The notes under the pieces are model-generated. The model searched no databases, had not been told where the DNA came from, and saw nothing but the letters and a program-made list of their open reading frames with translations. Positions 1 to 5,025 of a stretch of DNA of 5,352 nucleotides are shown in pieces. The translations under genes and the position numbers were made by a program. The stretch spans positions 1 to 5,352 of the forward strand of contig JAFWNO010000037.1 in NCBI GenBank assembly GCA_017510305.1. The letters are read 5' to 3'. The DNA comes from Candidatus Saccharimonadota bacterium (GTDB taxonomy: Bacteria > Patescibacteriota > Saccharimonadia > Saccharimonadales > Saccharimonadaceae). The stretch's first letter is position 1. The number at the start of each line of letters is the position of its first letter.

Positions 1-468
1 ATAGATCCAGATTTGGCTGAGGACATAAAGAGGCGGTTTGTGACGGGGGCATTTACAGATAGCGATAAAGATATAATAGTAAAACGTGGCAGGGAAGAGG
101 CGCATTTTAAGCGGGCAGAGGTTAATAAAATTGTTCAGGTGAGGCTACACGAGATATTTATGGGGGTGAGGAGCGAGCTGAAGCGGGCTGGCTATGATAG
201 GCGGCTGCCGGAAGGGATTGTGTTGGTAGGGGGTGGCGCAAAGATGCGTGACATAGAAGTGTTTGCTAAAGACGTAATGGAGGCAGCGGTGAGAGTGGGG
301 GCGCCAGCGGGGCTGAGCGGTGTATCTGAGGCGATAGAGAAGCCAGAGTATGCATCGGCGGTGGGGCTGGCTCTATATATGGCAGAGTATGGCGGAGATA
401 GTGGCAGTACGAGGAAGAAAGCAAAGAAAAATGGCGGACTTTTTGGAGGTTTCTTCCATAAAGTTTGA
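1..468 (+). CDS. ftsA: FtsA, cell-division actin homologue, C-terminal part (5' end outside window)
   Basis: FtsA tethers FtsZ polymers to the membrane and recruits later division proteins. The reading frame is open from base 1, so the 155 residues seen are the C-terminal part of a protein of roughly 400 residues. It shows the actin-fold second phosphate/adenosine motif IVLVGGGAK (about residues 73-81), followed by the FtsA-type stretch VRVGAPAGLSGVSEAIEKPEYASAV (shown here as key residues V-R-x-G-A-P and P-x-Y-x-x-A-V-G-L). The end is a short charged linker and then a basic/hydrophobic tail, KKNGGLFGGFFHKV, which resembles the amphipathic membrane-targeting helix of FtsA. That tail and ftsZ immediately downstream favour FtsA over other actin-fold proteins such as PilM or MreB. 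The stop is TGA and lies 42 nt before ftsZ. No terminator separates the two genes. Confidence 0.93.
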   Translation: MDPDLAEDIKRRFVTGAFTDSDKDIIVKRGREEAHFKRAEVNKIVQVRLHEIFMGVRSELKRAGYDRRLPEGIVLVGGGAKMRDIEVFAKDVMEAAVRVGAPAGLSGVSEAIEKPEYASAVGLALYMAEYGGDSGSTRKKAKKNGGLFGGFFHKV

Positions 469-474
469 AATATG

Positions 475-483
475 TGATATAAT
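475..483 (+). promoter_or_regulatory. Extended -10 promoter for ftsZ
   Basis: The sequence TGATATAAT is a perfect TGn-TATAAT extended -10. It sits just after the ftsA stop. A start site about 7 nt after the hexamer (near 490) would leave a 5' leader of about 20 nt carrying the ribosome binding site GAGAGGA (497-503), 7 nt before the ATG. The -35 region (around 454-460) is weak, as expected if the TGn element compensates. It probably boosts ftsZ above ftsA expression. Confidence 0.6.
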
Positions 484-510
484 GGAATAAAGAAAAGAGA
501 GGATAATATA

Positions 511-1731
511 ATGCCCGAAGTCAAACCTACAGAGGTGGAAAGTACAGCAAGTATTAAAGTCGTCGGTGTCGGCGGAGCCGGTGGTTCGGCAGTAAATCGC
601 ATGAAAGAAGTCGGTCTTTCTGGTGTGGAGTTTATATCTGTAAATACAGATGCGCAAGCGCTACATCATTCAGAGGCTGACGTGAAAGTTCATATTGGAA
701 AGGGGCTGGGGGCTGGCGGCGATCCAGAGAAAGGTCGCGAGGCGGCAGAAGAAAGCCGAGAGGAAATCGGTAAGTCGCTTGATGGGGCAGATATGGTATT
801 TATTACTCTTGGTGCTGGTGGTGGTACTGGCTCTGGTGCTGGGCCGGTGGTGGCACAAGAGGCGCGGGCGAGAGATATTTTGACGGTAGGTGTAGCAACG
901 AAGCCATTTACATTTGAAGGCTCTACGAGAAAGGCAAATGCAGACGTAGCAATTGGCAAATTGGCCCAAGAGGTAGATGCTCTTATTACGATCCCTAACG
1001 ATAGGCTACTACAGACGATTGATCCGCGTACGCCACTTCTAGAGACGTTTAAGATTGCAGATGATGTGCTTCGTCAAGGTGTGCAGGGTATTTCTGAGTT
1101 AATTACAGAGCATGCTCTTATTAACCTAGACTTTGCCGACGTAAAGGCAATCATGAAGAATGCTGGCTCGGCATTGATGGGCATCGGCCGGGCGAGTGGC
1201 GAGAATAGAGCAGTGCTTGCTGCACAGCAGGCGATTGAATCGCCTTTGATTGAGGTAAAGATTGAAGGTGCTAGGGGAGTGCTGTTCTCGGTGGCGGGTG
1301 GCTATGATATGTCGATGTCTGAGATTCAGGAGGCAGCGGAGGTGATTACTGGTGCGGTTTCGCCAGATGCAAATATTATCTTTGGTGCAGCGATTCGCCC
1401 AGAGCTAGAGGATGAAGTAATTATTATGGTGGTAGCGACTGGTTTTGATTCTGATTACTATCAAAACTTGCGCGAGCAAAGTGAGGCAGCAGCGGCAAAG
1501 ATTGCTGCAGGGAACGAAGCAGCAGCAGTGGCGCTGGGTGTACCGGAGGTAGTAGAAACAACGACTACGGTAGTAGAGGAGCCAACAATTCCTAGCACAG
1601 AAGAGCCGGTGCAGGCAAGCGGGGACTTCTCGGCAGAAGATAAAGTAAATATGTGGGACTCAATTAAGTCTACAGAGGAAGACGACGATCTAGACATCCC
1701 GCCTTCACTACGCGGTAAGATTAGGAAGTAG
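511..1731 (+). CDS. ftsZ: FtsZ, tubulin-like cell-division GTPase
   Basis: FtsZ polymerises with GTP into the cytokinetic ring at mid-cell. The protein is 406 residues, a normal length. Visible motifs in order: GGAGGSAVN at 21-29 (T1), NTDAQ at 45-49, GLGAGGDPE at 65-73 (T3), the tubulin signature GGGTGSG at 103-109 (T4), IPNDRLL at 161-167, and the T7 loop NLDFADVK at 205-212. In T7, D207 and D210 complete the GTPase site across the subunit interface. The globular core ends near 318. It is followed by an Ala-rich then acidic linker (about 322-390) and the conserved C-terminal peptide [12 protein letters not shown] (392-403), which docks onto FtsA. The linker resembles the disordered linkers of other FtsZs. 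The start ATG has the ribosome site GAGAGGA at 497-503. The gene is preceded by ftsA and followed after 6 nt by the nrdR-like gene, so it lies inside an operon with its own internal promoter. Confidence 0.98.
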   Translation: MPEVKPTEVESTASIKVVGVGGAGGSAVNRMKEVGLSGVEFISVNTDAQALHHSEADVKVHIGKGLGAGGDPEKGREAAEESREEIGKSLDGADMVFITLGAGGGTGSGAGPVVAQEARARDILTVGVATKPFTFEGSTRKANADVAIGKLAQEVDALITIPNDRLLQTIDPRTPLLETFKIADDVLRQGVQGISELITEHALINLDFADVKAIMKNAGSALMGIGRASGENRAVLAAQQAIESPLIEVKIEGARGVLFSVAGGYDMSMSEIQEAAEVITGAVSPDANIIFGAAIRPELEDEVIIMVVATGFDSDYYQNLREQSEAAAAKIAAGNEAAAVALGVPEVVETTTTVVEEPTIPSTEEPVQASGDFSAEDKVNMWDSIKSTEEDDDLDIPPSLRGKIRK

Positions 1732-1737
1732 GTAAAA

Positions 1738-2205
1738 ATGCCAAGATTTGATCAAATCAAAATTGGCGACAGTAAAGTACTAGAAAGTAGGGAACTTCCC
1801 GATGGCTCGATGATACGTCGGAGGAGGGTGACTTCTGACGGTAAATATAGATTTACCACGTATGAACGAATAGAGATGCCACAATTATCTGTGAAGAAGA
1901 CTTCGGGCAATAAAGAATCTTTTGATAGGGATAAACTTTTGACGGCAGTCCAGAGGAGTGTGGGAAAATTCTTTAATTCGGAGTTAGAGGTAGAGGAAGT
2001 AGTAAATAGAGTGGTGAATAGAGTATATGATTTGGGTCAAGACGAGGTGACTTCGCATCAGATAGGGGAAGCGATTTTGGATGTGCTGGCAGAGATGAAC
2101 GAAGTGGCATATGTGCGGTTTGCAAGCGTGTTTTTGAAATTTAAAACAATGGATGAATTTGAAGAAATAATTAGAAAACAAAGAGAAAGGAGAAATAAAA
2201 AATGA
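1738..2205 (+). CDS. nrdR: NrdR-like ATP-cone regulator lacking the zinc-ribbon cysteines
   Basis: NrdR is the ATP/dATP-sensing repressor of ribonucleotide reductase genes. This 155-residue protein matches NrdR along its full length: DSKVLESR (11-18), the arginine cluster RRRR (27-30), RFTTYE (38-43), an ATP-cone starting at VKKTSGNKESFDRDKL (52-67), and the conserved VAYVRFASVF (123-132). Family members use two CxxC pairs, one near the N-terminus and one just after RRRR, to bind zinc. Here both pairs are gone: RRRR is followed by VTSDGKY where CxxC is expected, and the whole protein has no cysteine. Mis-starting cannot explain this, because the ftsZ stop TAG lies in the same frame 6 nt upstream. 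The ribosome site AGGAAG lies inside the end of ftsZ. The arginines known to contact DNA in the family are kept, so DNA binding without zinc is possible but unproven. The alternative name is 'ATP-cone domain protein'. Confidence 0.85.
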   Translation: MPRFDQIKIGDSKVLESRELPDGSMIRRRRVTSDGKYRFTTYERIEMPQLSVKKTSGNKESFDRDKLLTAVQRSVGKFFNSELEVEEVVNRVVNRVYDLGQDEVTSHQIGEAILDVLAEMNEVAYVRFASVFLKFKTMDEFEEIIRKQRERRNKK

Positions 2206-2468
2206 AAGTAGTAATCGTTGGGCGAGATAATACAGATTACGCTAGGGAAGTAGAGATGTGGATGGCGGATTTTAAGCACGATACAGGTAAGGATGTAGAG
2301 CGGCTAGACCCAGATTCGATAGAGGGGGAGATATTTGCGCGAGCGAGGGATATCGTGGAGTATCCGTCGGTGGTGGCGGTGTCTGATGATGGAGCGGTAC
2401 TGAAGATTTGGCGGGGGACGCCGTTGCCGCAAATAGATGAAGTGAGTTACTACGTACGAGAACAATAA
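2202..2468 (+). CDS. Small thioredoxin-fold-like protein without cysteines (function unknown)
   Basis: I do not recognise a named family. The 88-residue protein has the layout of a glutaredoxin/thioredoxin fold: a first strand VVIVGR (3-8), a helix TDYAREVEMWMADF (11-24), a second strand around DVERLD (31-36), then VEYPSVVAVSDDGAVLKIW (52-70). In that last stretch, Y54-P55 sits where the cis-proline loop is expected and a hairpin with DDG follows. It ends with GTPLPQIDEVSYY. The place where the CxxC motif would be, after the first strand, reads DNTD, and the protein has no cysteine. It is therefore unlikely to be a redox enzyme and may be a binding or scaffold module. The fold call is inference from pattern. 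Its ATG overlaps the nrdR-like stop (ATGA) and has a strong ribosome site, AAAGGAGA at 2186-2193. The two proteins are thus probably co-translated and functionally linked. Confidence 0.7.
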   Translation: MKVVIVGRDNTDYAREVEMWMADFKHDTGKDVERLDPDSIEGEIFARARDIVEYPSVVAVSDDGAVLKIWRGTPLPQIDEVSYYVREQ

Positions 2469-2478
2469 AATTCTTTTT

Positions 2479-2562
2479 AAAAATTCCCATCTTAGCATTT
2501 TTCCAGCTTTGCTCTATTAGAAATAGCGCTACAGCTGGAGAAAATACTAATCTGGAATTTTT
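2479..2562 (+). terminator. Long imperfect hairpin with T run, probable terminator of the ftsA-ftsZ-nrdR operon
   Basis: Nested inverted arms pair along almost the whole stretch: AAAAATTCC 2479-2487 with GGAATTTTT 2554-2562; TTAG 2492-2495 with CTAA 2547-2550; ATTTT 2497-2501 with AAAAT 2541-2545; TCCAGCT 2502-2508 with AGCTGGA 2533-2539; GCTCTATT 2511-2518 with AATAGCGC 2522-2529 (one mismatch), and loop AGA. The 3' arm ends in six T. The A/T outer arms could work in both directions. It lies between the operon and the next promoter. At about 84 nt it is much longer than a usual intrinsic terminator. Confidence 0.6.
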
Positions 2563-2578
2563 TAATTAAGAATTTTTA

Positions 2579-2587
2579 TGTTATAAT
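2579..2587 (+). promoter_or_regulatory. Extended -10 promoter for the CYTH gene, giving a leaderless mRNA
   Basis: TGTTATAAT is a perfect TGn-TATAAT. Its last base is only 7 nt before the ATG at 2595, so the expected start site falls on or next to the A of the start codon. No Shine-Dalgarno sequence lies between, because the -10 element occupies that space. The -35 position is a T run rather than a TTGACA-like box. Confidence 0.65.
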
Positions 2588-2594
2588 ATTAAGT

Positions 2595-3140
2595 ATGAAA
2601 AAGATAATCTTGAAATGTAGGCTGAAGAATCGGGATGATTTTGAGCAGAAATTATCTGATATAGATATGGATTTTGGCTCGGTGTATTGGCAATACGATA
2701 GAGTATTTGTGCCGAGGGGATACAGGCCACACTCTAGCTTTCCGAGACTAATTATGCGGACAGAGATGCGGGCGCTAGATAGGCCGCCAAGGTATGAATT
2801 TATTATGAAGCGGCACGTGGAAGATAGTGGGATAGATATCGTAGATGCGACGGTGGTGAGAGATTATTCAGAAACAGTGAAGATTATCCAGCAGCTGGGC
2901 TTTAAGTTGGAAGCAGAGGTATCTCGCCGCCGGCAGGAAATTACGATGGATTCTGGCACGAAGCTATATCTAGATAAGGTAGAAAATGTAGACGGCTACT
3001 ACGCAAAAATGGAGGCGGTATTAGATGCGGACGACAAGGTGAGCGAAGTGAGGGAAGAGATGACGAACACCTTGAAGGCGCTAGGGCAGAGCGATTTTAG
3101 TGGGGATGGGTATTACGAGTTAATTACGATAAATTCTTAG
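2595..3140 (+). CDS. CYTH-fold protein (CyaB/ThTPase-like), probably atypical
   Basis: CYTH proteins are tunnel-shaped enzymes that act on triphosphates with divalent metals (class IV adenylate cyclases, thiamine and inorganic triphosphatases). This protein has 181 residues, which is typical. It shows the expected order of charged strands: QYDRVFV (33-39), RLIMRTE (51-57), YEFIMKR (67-73), VVRDYSE (87-93), LGFKLEAEVSRRRQEI (101-116), LYLDKVENVDGYYAKMEA (124-141), and a C-terminal DGYYELI resembling the usual Y-x-x-L ending. The signature ExExK at the N-terminus reads K-I-I-L-K (residues 3-7), so both metal-binding glutamates are missing while the lysine is kept. The substrate is therefore unknown and catalysis may be altered. 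No better in-frame start exists upstream. The gene is monocistronic and converges with the next gene, with a single base between the two stops. Confidence 0.72.
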   Translation: MKKIILKCRLKNRDDFEQKLSDIDMDFGSVYWQYDRVFVPRGYRPHSSFPRLIMRTEMRALDRPPRYEFIMKRHVEDSGIDIVDATVVRDYSETVKIIQQLGFKLEAEVSRRRQEITMDSGTKLYLDKVENVDGYYAKMEAVLDADDKVSEVREEMTNTLKALGQSDFSGDGYYELITINS

Positions 3141-3141
3141 C

Positions 3142-4143
3142 TTATCCTCTTGGCGGCTCGCCTTCGGCGTCTTTCAAAAGTTTCTTTGATTTTATCTCGT
3201 AGCGGCGGCCATTAACCGGCGATACGTAATAATCTTCGTTTAAAAGATTTACAAACATCGTTAAATCTTTATCATCCATGATAATGATAGAGCCATCGTC
3301 ATCCGTCATTAACTCAAGTTGAACTTGGTCGGCATAATCAATCAAATCTTCCTGCGACATTTCCTCGGCGATGTCGAGATCTTGGAGTTTCTTTACGAGC
3401 GGCTTTCTATCAATTAGCAAGTCATTGAGCGTGAGACCTTCGGAGAAAGACAATTTATACTTCTCTTGAAGTTCCTTGGCCTTCGCCTCGGCGATAGCCT
3501 CTGTTTTATAATCATACTGGAAAAGATTTTCAAATTTAGACTGATTGAACACAATAATTGTATCGTCAATAATTGCGACTTGATTATCATCTGGCATCTT
3601 GATGCCCACCTCGGCCGTAAATGGCTCAAAACTTTCACCGTTTAATTCCCAAGAGGTAGCGCCCTTTAGCGCGCTAGAAGCAGGGATACCTTTAGCAATA
3701 TAAAATACTTTGGTGCCGCTATCTCCGCCGGGATAAGAAAACTTGGCGATGATACCCTTTATCTTCTTAAATTCATACTCATTATCGGTAAAGTAGTCTA
3801 TATCTTTATATTCGTGCTCAATCAGATGTAGCAAAGTTTCTGCCCGGCCAACCTTTTCCAGTTTAGTACGATATATCTCTTTATCTTCGCCAGAAGGGTT
3901 TTCATAATCTACGCAGACCAGGCCTTTGTCTGCCTCTTTAATTACATACTGGATAGCCTCCGCCATAAACATCGCCTTGATATTATTTGCTAGCGCATCA
4001 GAATAGCGCACCTTATACGGAGTGTAATTTTTATTGAATAGAAAGAGTTCTACAGAGACATTATTCTTAATTTCGTCTACTTCGTTTGCCCACTGAAACA
4101 CATCAAATTTCTCAACTGGGGCTGCTGGGGTATCGTTTTCCAT
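3142..4143 (-). CDS. KwaB-like / DUF4868 family protein (solitary)
   Basis: The 333-residue protein is soluble, with no signal peptide or membrane segment. Residues about 120-322 look like the DUF4868 domain found in KwaB of the Kiwa anti-phage system: an EYEFKKIKGIIAKFSYP strand region, IIDDTIIVFNQSKFENLFQY (191-210), a coiled helical stretch (about 212-260) with RKPLVKKL, then DDDGSIIIMDDKD (281-293) and a terminal FVNLLNEDYYVSPVNGRRYEIKSKKLL (297-323; key residues L-L-N-x-D-Y and Y-E-x-x-x-K). This family call rests on remembered pattern, not a search. In Kiwa, KwaB acts with the membrane protein KwaA; no KwaA is present here. I chose the ATG at 4143 because GTGGAG (4155-4150) is a well-spaced ribosome site 6 nt upstream. 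That GTG at 4155 could itself start translation, adding four residues. The gene is divergent from the PemK-like gene and has its own extended -10. Confidence 0.6.
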   Translation of the reverse strand: MENDTPAAPVEKFDVFQWANEVDEIKNNVSVELFLFNKNYTPYKVRYSDALANNIKAMFMAEAIQYVIKEADKGLVCVDYENPSGEDKEIYRTKLEKVGRAETLLHLIEHEYKDIDYFTDNEYEFKKIKGIIAKFSYPGGDSGTKVFYIAKGIPASSALKGATSWELNGESFEPFTAEVGIKMPDDNQVAIIDDTIIVFNQSKFENLFQYDYKTEAIAEAKAKELQEKYKLSFSEGLTLNDLLIDRKPLVKKLQDLDIAEEMSQEDLIDYADQVQLELMTDDDGSIIIMDDKDLTMFVNLLNEDYYVSPVNGRRYEIKSKKLLKDAEGEPPRG

Positions 4144-4176
4144 AATTTTCTCCACTTATCTAATCTGTTATCTCTG

Positions 4177-4204
4177 ATTATAACAAATTTTTAAGATTAT
4201 GCAA
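4177..4204 (-). promoter_or_regulatory. Promoter of the KwaB-like gene
   Basis: Read on the minus strand: TTGCAT (4204-4199), a 16-nt spacer, then TATAAT (4182-4177) preceded by TGT, giving a perfect TGn extended -10. The expected start site is near 4170, leaving a leader of about 27 nt with the GTGGAG ribosome site. The -35 hexamer is identical to that of the minus-strand RNA at 4859-4887. Confidence 0.65.
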
Positions 4205-4230
4205 TGCAAAGAGAGTTGTTTAGCTTATGC

Positions 4231-4259
4231 TTGTGTGCTTGCAATATCTTTGCTAAAAT
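4231..4259 (+). promoter_or_regulatory. Promoter of the PemK/MazF-like gene
   Basis: TTGTGT (4231-4236), a 17-nt spacer, then TAAAAT (4254-4259) preceded by TGC as an extended -10. The expected start near 4266 gives a leader of about 55 nt. This places transcription downstream of the in-frame ATG at 4204, so that codon cannot be the start if this promoter is used. It lies back to back with the KwaB-like promoter, about 26 bp between the two -35 boxes. Confidence 0.5.
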
Positions 4260-4320
4260 AAAACTGTTTGCGAAGACAATAGACAAGCACAGATTAAAGA
4301 AAGGAATTAATTTTTGTGTT

Positions 4321-4767
4321 ATGTCTAAATCTTTAATGGCCGATGAAGATAAAATCTTCAATCAATGGAATAAAGTAAAGAAAAAATTAAATAAACTGAC
4401 AAAAGGAAAATATTTTAAGGAAGGGGAAATATGGTGGTGCGGAGTAGGTAAAAATGTTGGCGTGGAAGTATACGGAAAAGGGGAAAGTTTTTCTAGGCCA
4501 GTTTTAATATATAAAAAACTAAGCGGTAAAAATTTTCTTGGAATATGTTTGACTTCACGGACGCATACTGGTAGTTGGTATGTAAGGTATGAGCTTGGTG
4601 GGAAAGTTGGCTATGTTAATCTTTCGCAAGTTAAGACATTGAGTGTGAATAGACTATACAAGAAGATTGGAAAAATGAGTGACAGGGATATAAAAAAGGT
4701 AATAAAAACTTTTAGAAAGCTGTATTGTGGTAGAAAAAATTTCCTCAGGCGATTAGGCCTGAGGTGA
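4321..4767 (+). CDS. PemK/MazF-like endoribonuclease toxin homologue, no adjacent antitoxin
   Basis: MazF/PemK proteins are SH3-like-barrel RNases that cut single-stranded mRNA and are normally held in check by a small antitoxin. This version has 148 residues. After a basic helical extension (about 10-30) comes the barrel: GEIWWCGVG (35-43), the SRPVLIYKKL strand with the family arginine R59, the GICLTSR strand with the catalytic-position threonine T78, GYVNLSQVKTL with the conserved Q103, then RLYKKIGKMSDRDIKKV (111-127), matching the MazF C-terminal helix. No small antitoxin gene lies beside it; upstream is the divergent KwaB-like gene. The frame opens earlier (ATG 4204), but the promoter lies inside that stretch, so ATG 4321 is preferred. 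The nearest ribosome site, AAGGA (4301-4305), is rather far at 15 nt, and ATG 4336 is an alternative. The gene is visibly more A-rich than its neighbours. Its last codons contain the terminator of the opposing RNA. Confidence 0.8.
   Translation: MSKSLMADEDKIFNQWNKVKKKLNKLTKGKYFKEGEIWWCGVGKNVGVEVYGKGESFSRPVLIYKKLSGKNFLGICLTSRTHTGSWYVRYELGGKVGYVNLSQVKTLSVNRLYKKIGKMSDRDIKKVIKTFRKLYCGRKNFLRRLGLR
4734..4764 (-). terminator. Intrinsic terminator of the minus-strand RNA, inside the PemK-like gene
   Basis: On the minus strand an 8-bp perfect G/C-rich stem, CCTCAGGC (4764-4757) with GCCTGAGG (4750-4743), and a 6-nt loop are followed by AAA and then six T (4739-4734). On the plus strand the same stem has no T run after it, so it is directional. 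It occupies the codons of the last residues (RRLGLR region) and the stop of the PemK-like gene. Confidence 0.85.
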
Positions 4768-4852
4768 GAAACTAGTGTTTCCCGAAACACGAACCACTGT
4801 TAGATAGATTTGTATATCTAACGGGGAGTGGGGGCTACCCACGAAAATTTAT
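4734..4852 (-). ncRNA. Candidate small structured RNA of unknown family (about 119 nt)
   Basis: On the minus strand a promoter (4887-4859) is followed by consecutive stem-loops and an intrinsic terminator, with no open frame needed to explain them. Stems, in + coordinates from the RNA 5' end: CCCAC 4838-4842 with GTGGG 4828-4832; TATCTAAC 4815-4822 with GTTAGATA 4799-4806 (8 bp, 8-nt loop); AAACAC 4785-4790 with GTGTTT 4775-4780 (6 bp, tetraloop CGGG in the RNA); then the terminator at 4734-4764. AGTGG 4827-4831 can also pair with CCACT 4794-4798, which extends the second stem but excludes the first. It does not show the signature sequences of 4.5S/SRP RNA, RNase P RNA, tmRNA, 5S rRNA or a tRNA. 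Both ends are inferred from the signals. Confidence 0.7.
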
Positions 4853-4858
4853 AGTTCC

Positions 4859-4887
4859 ATTATAGCAGAGTTTTACATAAAATGCAA
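4859..4887 (-). promoter_or_regulatory. Promoter of the minus-strand small RNA
   Basis: Read on the minus strand: TTGCAT (4887-4882), a 17-nt spacer, then TATAAT (4864-4859) preceded by TGC, a perfect extended -10. The expected start site is near 4852. Consensus -10, TGn and correct spacing together make it one of the best promoters in the window. Confidence 0.75.
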
Positions 4888-4916
4888 TGGTTTTATTTGG
4901 AGATTTTTTGGTGTGG

Positions 4917-4952
4917 AAAAGTGAGTAAAAAAGTGCTGCAAAAAGTGCTTGC
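4917..4952 (+). repeat. Three 12-bp direct repeats upstream of the surface-protein promoter
   Basis: AAAAGTG occurs at 4917, 4929 and 4941, exactly 12 bp apart. The units read AAAAGTGAGTAA, AAAAGTGCTGCA and AAAAGTGCTTGC. The last two share ten bases including the preceding A. The third unit runs into the -35 box. The spacing is close to one DNA turn, as expected for cooperative binding of a regulator on one face. Confidence 0.6.
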
Positions 4953-4977
4953 GTTTTTGATAGAGCTTGCGTATAAT
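4949..4977 (+). promoter_or_regulatory. Promoter of the surface-protein gene
   Basis: TTGCGT (4949-4954), a 17-nt spacer, then a perfect TATAAT (4972-4977). The TG lies one base too far upstream for the strict TGn motif. The expected start near 4984 gives a leader of about 42 nt containing GGAGGT (5015-5020), 5 nt before the ATG. Confidence 0.7.
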
Positions 4978-5025
4978 AGAGGAAGATAGGCAAATGTCAG
5001 ATAATATTTAATATGGAGGTGTTTA

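Noticed and set aside
466..510. Recoding of TGA as glycine (as in some CPR lineages)
   Set aside because: Ending ftsA at TGA gives a normal FtsA C-terminal tail, and the sequence after it is a promoter and ribosome site for ftsZ, not protein-like.
1729..1740. Readthrough of the ftsZ TAG stop into the in-frame nrdR-like gene
   Set aside because: FtsZ ends with a proper C-terminal peptide and the nrdR-like gene has its own ATG and an upstream AGGAAG site, so no fusion is needed.
3150..3200. Short hairpin CGCC-TTC-GGCG followed by T-rich sequence as a terminator for the CYTH gene
   Set aside because: The stem is only 4 bp and no continuous T run follows, so it is too weak to call.
4204..4320. 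In-frame N-terminal extension of the PemK-like protein from ATG 4204
   Set aside because: The best promoter for the gene lies at 4231-4259, inside this stretch. The extension has no ribosome site and no similarity to the family.
4743..4842. The hairpin series read as a plus-strand terminator of the PemK-like gene
   Set aside because: No T run follows any of the stems on the plus strand, whereas the minus-strand reading has both a promoter and a T run.
4912..4920. TGTGGAAAA, a DnaA-box match on the minus strand (TTTTCCACA)
   Set aside because: It is a single site with no cluster, no dnaA or dnaN gene nearby and no AT-rich unwinding region of origin type.
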